Shown here: one piece after another, positions 60,097-64,000 of the stretch | Layout of the letters: each line of letters opens with the position of its first letter | Numbering within the stretch: the first letter of the stretch is position 1 | Source: Amycolatopsis sp. NBC_01480 | Lineage (GTDB): Bacteria; Actinomycetota; Actinomycetes; Mycobacteriales; Pseudonocardiaceae | Assembly (NCBI RefSeq): GCF_036227205.1 | Contig: NZ_CP109442.1 | Coordinates: forward strand, 5,766,001-5,830,000 | Direction: 5' to 3' | DNA: 64,000 bases | Notes under the pieces: generated by a model | Database searches by the model: none | What the model saw: the letters and a program-made list of their open reading frames with translations, nothing else | What the model was told of the DNA's origin: nothing | Made by a program: the position numbers and the translations under genes

Positions 60097-60428
60097 CCCT
60101 CGGGGTAGAAGAGGAACAGCGTGCAGCCGGTGGTGGTCTGCGGGACGTGCCAGGAGCCGGCCGGGGCGTGCAGGAACGACCCGGCCGGGTAGTCGCGGGC
60201 GCCGTCGTTGAAGGTCCCGGAGACCACGAACACCTCTTCGGGGCCGGGCTCGTGGACGTCGTCGCGCGGCCAGGAGGTGCCGGGGTCCATCTCGAGCACG
60301 TGGGCCGTCGCGCCGGCCTTGCCGGTCCACAGTGGACGGAGGCGGATGCCGGGGAACAGCTCGTGCACCGGGGCGTCTGCCGAGTGGGCCGATTCGTAGC
60401 CCTCTTGGGCGAGGATCGCGGGGTTCAT
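60093..60428 (-). CDS. Cupin-domain protein
   Basis: 111 residues from ATG 60428. Cupin motif 1 region (DPGTSWPRDDVHEPGPEEVF) and motif 2 (GSFLHAPAGSWHVPQTTTGC) with His residues for metal. Resembles ChrR-type anti-ECF cupins or small dioxygenase-like enzymes. Single gene, divergent from the GATase/AraC regulator at 60500. Confidence 0.9.
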   Translation of the reverse strand: MNPAILAQEGYESAHSADAPVHELFPGIRLRPLWTGKAGATAHVLEMDPGTSWPRDDVHEPGPEEVFVVSGTFNDGARDYPAGSFLHAPAGSWHVPQTTTGCTLFLFYPEG

Positions 60429-60499
60429 GCCCTCGACGGTGCCGGTCCGGCGGCGAGGCGGACAGTGTCAGGAAAGACGTCATCGGGTACTTTCTTGCC

Positions 60500-61435
60500 A
60501 TGCACCGAGTGGTGGGACTGGTCAACCCGGTGCAGTCGACGTTCGAGCTCGGCTGCGCCGCGGAGGTGTTCGGCACCGAGCGGGCCGGGGTGCCGCAGCA
60601 CTACGAGTTCCTGGTCTGCACGGAGACGCCGGGGCCGGTGCCGACGACGGCGGGGTACTCGATGGCCGTCAGCGACGGGCTCTCGTTGCTGGCCTCGGCG
60701 GACACCGTGCTGATCCCCGGCTGGCTGTCGGTGGACGAACCGCTCTCGCCCCGGGTGTCGCGCGCGCTGATCCGCGCCCACCGCCGCGGCGCCCGGCTGG
60801 TCACGATCTGCTCCGGCGTGTTCGCCCTCGCGCGCACCGGCCTGCTCGACGGCCGCACGGCCACCACGCACTGGTCGCGCACCGCCAAGCTGCAGCGGGA
60901 TTTCCCGCGGATCCGCGTCGAGCCGGACGTGCTGTACGTGGACCACGGCGACGTCGCCACCAGCGCCGGCGCGGGCGCCGGCATCGACCTCTGCCTGCAC
61001 CTCGTGCGGCGCGACCACGGCGACGCCCACGCGACGCTGCTCGCGCGCCACATGGTGATGCCGCCGAGCCGCGAGGGCGGCCAGACGCAGTACGCACCCG
61101 CCGTGCCACCCGCCGACACCCTCGACGGCCTCCTCGACTGGGCCACCGCCCGCCTCGCCTCACCACTGACGGTCGACGACCTGGCCGGGTTTCTGAACGT
61201 TTCGCCGCGCACCTTGGCCCGCCGCTTCGCCGACCGCTTCGGCACCAGCCCCGGCCAGTGGCTGCTGGCCCGGCGGGTCACCGCCGCCCGCACTCTGCTC
61301 GAGGAGACGGACCTGCCGGTGGAGGCCATCGCGAGCCGGGTCGGCCTGACTTCGGCGGTCAACCTCCGCCGCCGCTTTCGCAACGCCCTCGGCACTACGC
61401 CTGCCGCTTACCGGCGGGCTTTCCGGACCCCATAA
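60500..61435 (+). CDS. GlxA-type regulator (DJ-1/PfpI plus AraC domain)
   Basis: 311 residues from ATG 60500. N-terminal DJ-1/PfpI domain (LVNPVQSTFELGCAAEVFGT) with the nucleophile-elbow Cys in LVTICSGVFALA, followed by an AraC DNA-binding domain (DDLAGFLNVSPRTLARRFAD and VEAIASRVGLTSAVNLRRRF). FtrA/GlxA-like regulators often activate genes for amino acid or aldehyde metabolism. The divergent cupin gene at 60428 is its likely target. A 48-base perfect palindrome follows the stop. Confidence 0.94.
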   Translation: MHRVVGLVNPVQSTFELGCAAEVFGTERAGVPQHYEFLVCTETPGPVPTTAGYSMAVSDGLSLLASADTVLIPGWLSVDEPLSPRVSRALIRAHRRGARLVTICSGVFALARTGLLDGRTATTHWSRTAKLQRDFPRIRVEPDVLYVDHGDVATSAGAGAGIDLCLHLVRRDHGDAHATLLARHMVMPPSREGGQTQYAPAVPPADTLDGLLDWATARLASPLTVDDLAGFLNVSPRTLARRFADRFGTSPGQWLLARRVTAARTLLEETDLPVEAIASRVGLTSAVNLRRRFRNALGTTPAAYRRAFRTP

Positions 61436-61437
61436 CC

Positions 61438-61485
61438 GCTCGTGAGTGTTTATGACGGTTCTAACCGTCATAAACACTCACGAGC
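61438..61485. terminator. 23-bp perfect palindromic terminator
   Basis: Arms 61438-61460 (from GCTCGTGAGTGTTTATGACG) and 61463-61485 are exact reverse complements with a 2-base loop. It begins 2 bases after one stop and overlaps the stop of the convergent DUF4177 gene at 61478. The motif GTGAGTGTTTATGACGG is AT-richer than its surroundings and may be one member of a genome-wide intergenic family. Confidence 0.9.
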
Positions 61486-61690
61486 TCTGCACCGGCCGCT
61501 CGAACGTCACCAGCAACCCGTCCACCCCGCCGGGCCCGACCCGGCCCTTCACCTCCGCCGAGGTGATCTGCTTGAGCTGCCAGCCCTGCGCGGCGTGCTC
61601 GTTCAGGAGCTTTTCGAGCTTGTCGCCGGACATTTTGCCGCCGATCATCTTCTCGCGGACTTCCACGACCTTGTACGTGTAGCGCTGCAT
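61478..61690 (-). CDS. DUF4177 protein
   Basis: 70 residues from ATG 61690 (MQRYTYKVVEVREKMIGGKM); the longer frame to 61771 would leave the family length. The LEKLLNEHAAQGWQLKQITS core is the DUF4177 signature. Small cytoplasmic protein of unknown function. Its stop codon lies inside the palindromic terminator. Confidence 0.92.
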   Translation of the reverse strand: MQRYTYKVVEVREKMIGGKMSGDKLEKLLNEHAAQGWQLKQITSAEVKGRVGPGGVDGLLVTFERPVQSS

Positions 61691-61781
61691 GGGCCCGATT
61701 GTGCCCGCTGCCGCTCGTTCATCTGAGCGTGTCGGCGGGCTCGCGTTCCGTTCACCCGGTTCATCTGGCACTCTGGACGAT

Positions 61782-62636
61782 GTGTTGCGGCTTGCAGGTG
61801 CACGGCTGCTCGATGATCGGGATTACCCCGCGGTGCGCGCTGCGCTCGCCGCCGACCCGGTGGGCAGCTGCATGGTCAGCGCCCGGGTCGAGGCTTCCGG
61901 TCTCGACCCGTGGCGCCTCGGTGGCGAGCTCTGGGCCGCCGACAACCGCCCGGCGCGGACCGGGCGGCTCCAAGGGCTGTGCTTCGCCGGTCCGAACCTG
62001 ATTCCGTTGCGCGGCAACGCGTCCGCGCTGCGGTCGTTCGCCGACCGGGCGCTGCGGCGCCAGCGCACCTGCTCCTCCCTGGTCGGCCCGTCCGAGCAGG
62101 TGCTCGGGCTGTGGGAGGAGCTGTCCGACGAGTGGGGCCCGGCCCGCGAGATCCGCGGCGACCAGCCGCTGATGGCTCTCGACGGCTCCCCGCTGGTGCC
62201 CGCCGACCCCCGGGTCCGCGCGGTGCGCCCCGACGAGCTCGACCGGTACCTGCCCGCGGCCGTCGCGATGTTCATCGAGGAGGTCGGCGTCGACCCGCGC
62301 AGCGGCGACGGCGGCGCCAGCTACCGCGCCCGGGTCAGCGAGCTGATCTCCACCGGCCGCGCGTTCGCCCGGTTCGAGGACGGCGAGGTCGTGTTCAAGG
62401 CCGAGATCGGCGCCATGTCCGCGAGCGTCGGCCAGATCCAGGGCGTCTGGGTGCACCCGGACCGCCGCAGCGAGGGGCTCGGCACGGCCGGCACCGCCGC
62501 GGTCGTCAACCGGCTGGTCCACGGGCTGGGCCGCACCGCGAGCCTGTACGTGAACGGCTACAACGGGCCCGCCCTCGCGGCCTACCGCCGGGTCGGGTTC
62601 CAGCAGGTCGGGCAGTACGCGACCGTGCTTTTCTGA
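61782..62636 (+). CDS. GNAT-family acetyltransferase with DUF4081
   Basis: 284 residues from GTG 61782. N-terminal DUF4081 region (RTGRLQGLCFAGPNLIPLRG) and C-terminal GNAT fold with the acetyl-CoA loop VWVHPDRRSEGLGTAGTAAV and SLYVNGYNGPALAAYRRVGF. A conserved member of the ispG to penicillin-binding-protein block in Pseudonocardiales. Substrate unknown. Confidence 0.93.
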   Translation: MLRLAGARLLDDRDYPAVRAALAADPVGSCMVSARVEASGLDPWRLGGELWAADNRPARTGRLQGLCFAGPNLIPLRGNASALRSFADRALRRQRTCSSLVGPSEQVLGLWEELSDEWGPAREIRGDQPLMALDGSPLVPADPRVRAVRPDELDRYLPAAVAMFIEEVGVDPRSGDGGASYRARVSELISTGRAFARFEDGEVVFKAEIGAMSASVGQIQGVWVHPDRRSEGLGTAGTAAVVNRLVHGLGRTASLYVNGYNGPALAAYRRVGFQQVGQYATVLF

Positions 62637-62709
62637 GCGGTACGGGCCACTCTTCCGGGTCGGCGTTGCAACCGGCGAGCCGCCGTCTCCGGCTGGTTCG
62701 ATCGGTCCC

Positions 62710-64000
62710 ATGGCTTCTGGTCGACGTCATGCGGCTCTGGCCGCCGTGCTGGTGACCGTGCTCCCGCTGGCCGGCTGCGGCCTGTTCGGCTCGGACGGGC
62801 CGCAGGAGGCGCTCGGCGCGTTCCTGACCGCCGTCACCTCGGGTGACATCGCCGGCGCGGCCGCCCGCACGGACTCGCCGGCCGCCGCGAAGACCTTGCT
62901 CACGCAGGTCCGCACCGCGCTGCACCCGGATTCCGTCGAGGCGCTGGACGAGACCGTGAAGCAGTCCGGCGACACCGCCACTGGCGGCTACCGGCTCACC
63001 TGGCACCTGCCGCGCGGGCGCACCTGGTCCTACACCGCCGACGCGCAGCTGCGCTCGGCCGAGGACGGCTGGCAGGTGCACTGGCAGCCGACCGTCGTGC
63101 ACCCGCAGCTGGCCGAGCAGCAGAGCATCGCGATGGTCGCCGCCCCCGCCCAGCCCGCGCCGATGTTCGACCGCGACGGCCTCCCGCTGCTGACCCCGCA
63201 GACCGTGGTCGGCGTGGTCGTCGACCCGGCCCGCGCCGGGGACGCCACCACGGTCGCGCGCACGCTGGGCAAGGCGCTGCACCGGTTCGAGCCGACGGTG
63301 ACCGGGACCTCGGTGCTCGACGGCATCAAGGCCACCAAGCCCGGCGGCGCGTACTCCGTGCTGTCCCTGCGCGCGGCCGACTACCAGCAGGTCAAATCCG
63401 TGATCCACGATCTGCCCGGGGTCCGGTTCACCAGCCAGGAGCGGCTGCTGCCGCCCGACCGCGACACCGGCCGCCAGGTGCTGCCCGCGTTGCGCTCGCT
63501 GGTGGAGCAGCAGGCAGCGAGCGCGGCGGGTTGGCGGATCGTCACGCTCGACGTCACCGGCAGCGAGGCGAGCGAGCTGTACGCGGTCCAGCCCAAGGAC
63601 CTGCCCACGGTGACGAGCACGCTCAGCACCCACGTCCAGACGGCCGCGGAGAAGGCGCTGTCCACGGTGCCGAACGCCGCCGCGCTGGTCGCCCTCCAGC
63701 CGTCGACCGGGGAGCTGCTCGCCGTCGCGCAGAACGAGCCCGCGGACGAGCAGGGGCCGCTCGCGCTCACCGGCCGGTTCCCGCCCGGGTCGACGTTCAA
63801 GATCATCACCGCCGCGGCCGCGCTGTCGGCCGGGAAGGTCACCGCCGCCTCGCCCGTCGCCTGCCCCGGCACGGTGACGTTCTCCGGCCGCGTGGTGCCG
63901 AACGAGGGCCGCTTCGACCTCGGCACCGTGCCGCTTTCGACGGCGTTCGCGCGCTCCTGCAACACCACGTTCGCGCAGCTTTCGGCCGACCTCTCGCCGA
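62710..64000 (+). CDS. Penicillin-binding lipoprotein (partial, runs off the window)
   Basis: At least 430 residues from ATG 62710. Lipoprotein signal with lipobox (AAVLVTVLPLAGC, Cys18), an NTF2-like MecA_N domain (GPQEALGAFLTAVTSGDIAG and RLTWHLPRGRTWSYTADAQL), a dimerisation region, and the start of the transpeptidase domain with the SxxK motif (PPGSTFKIITAAAA) and SCN (SxN) near 63957. The KTG box is beyond the window. Class B type enzyme that cross-links peptidoglycan, outside the membrane. Complete length cannot be judged. Confidence 0.95.
   Translation, partial: MASGRRHAALAAVLVTVLPLAGCGLFGSDGPQEALGAFLTAVTSGDIAGAAARTDSPAAAKTLLTQVRTALHPDSVEALDETVKQSGDTATGGYRLTWHLPRGRTWSYTADAQLRSAEDGWQVHWQPTVVHPQLAEQQSIAMVAAPAQPAPMFDRDGLPLLTPQTVVGVVVDPARAGDATTVARTLGKALHRFEPTVTGTSVLDGIKATKPGGAYSVLSLRAADYQQVKSVIHDLPGVRFTSQERLLPPDRDTGRQVLPALRSLVEQQAASAAGWRIVTLDVTGSEASELYAVQPKDLPTVTSTLSTHVQTAAEKALSTVPNAAALVALQPSTGELLAVAQNEPADEQGPLALTGRFPPGSTFKIITAAAALSAGKVTAASPVACPGTVTFSGRVVPNEGRFDLGTVPLSTAFARSCNTTFAQLSADLSP

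Noticed and set aside
1..64000. CRISPR arrays, tRNA and rRNA genes
   Set aside because: No regularly spaced direct repeats, cloverleaf-type sequences or rRNA segments were seen by reading; a tRNAscan/CRISPR search would be needed for certainty.

Overview
The window is high-GC actinobacterial DNA. The gene content and the conserved block at the right end (DUF2631, dxr, rip1-type protease, ispG, GNAT acetyltransferase, penicillin-binding lipoprotein) fit the order Pseudonocardiales, most likely Amycolatopsis or a close relative. That placement is inferred from remembered gene order and protein style, not from a database search.

Left part (1-18.3 kb): an unknown HEPN-like gene precedes rlmN. 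The last 189 codons of rlmN, together with the small gene that follows it, occur twice, at 1834-2706 and 17348-18216. The two copies are almost identical in protein but differ at many synonymous positions, and they bracket 15.5 kb of accessory DNA. The full-length rlmN has a recoded, AT-richer stretch just at the joint. This looks like an element that entered rlmN and brought a replacement gene end, leaving the displaced end on its right. The cargo looks like a defence island: a possible PD-(D/E)xK-type protein, a low-GC OLD-like ATPase/TOPRIM protein, an HxlR regulator with an enoyl-CoA hydratase, an overlapping pair of a large DGNSRL-motif protein and a GIY-YIG-like protein, two IS3-family insertion sequences, and an NB-ARC/TPR STAND protein split by the second IS with a clear 3-bp target duplication. 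I found no integrase.

Middle part (18.3-31.9 kb): regulators and oxidoreductases are mixed with many decayed genes (TetR tail, sigma-factor tail, frameshifted lipase, IS701 and IS3 remnants, PaaX tail). A leftward catabolic set contains a two-subunit molybdenum hydroxylase, an acyl-CoA synthetase and an acyl-CoA dehydrogenase.

RiPP locus (31.9-35.9 kb): a 67-aa precursor candidate with an internal repeat, a cobalamin/radical-SAM RiPP maturase, a DUF5825-like partner and an MFS exporter, all on the plus strand with short gaps or overlaps. This is the best candidate for a new biosynthetic system in the window.

Right part (36-64 kb): regulator-plus-target pairs (a TetR with two palindromes facing a small membrane exporter and a CPBP protease; an HxlR facing a deacetylase/NmrA operon), a secreted APETG-ending protein coupled to a class F sortase, a DHA2 exporter, and then the conserved housekeeping block for isoprenoid precursors (dxr, ispG), intramembrane proteolysis (rip1-type) and cell-wall synthesis. 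Several strong hairpin terminators separate the units. The penicillin-binding protein runs off the right edge.
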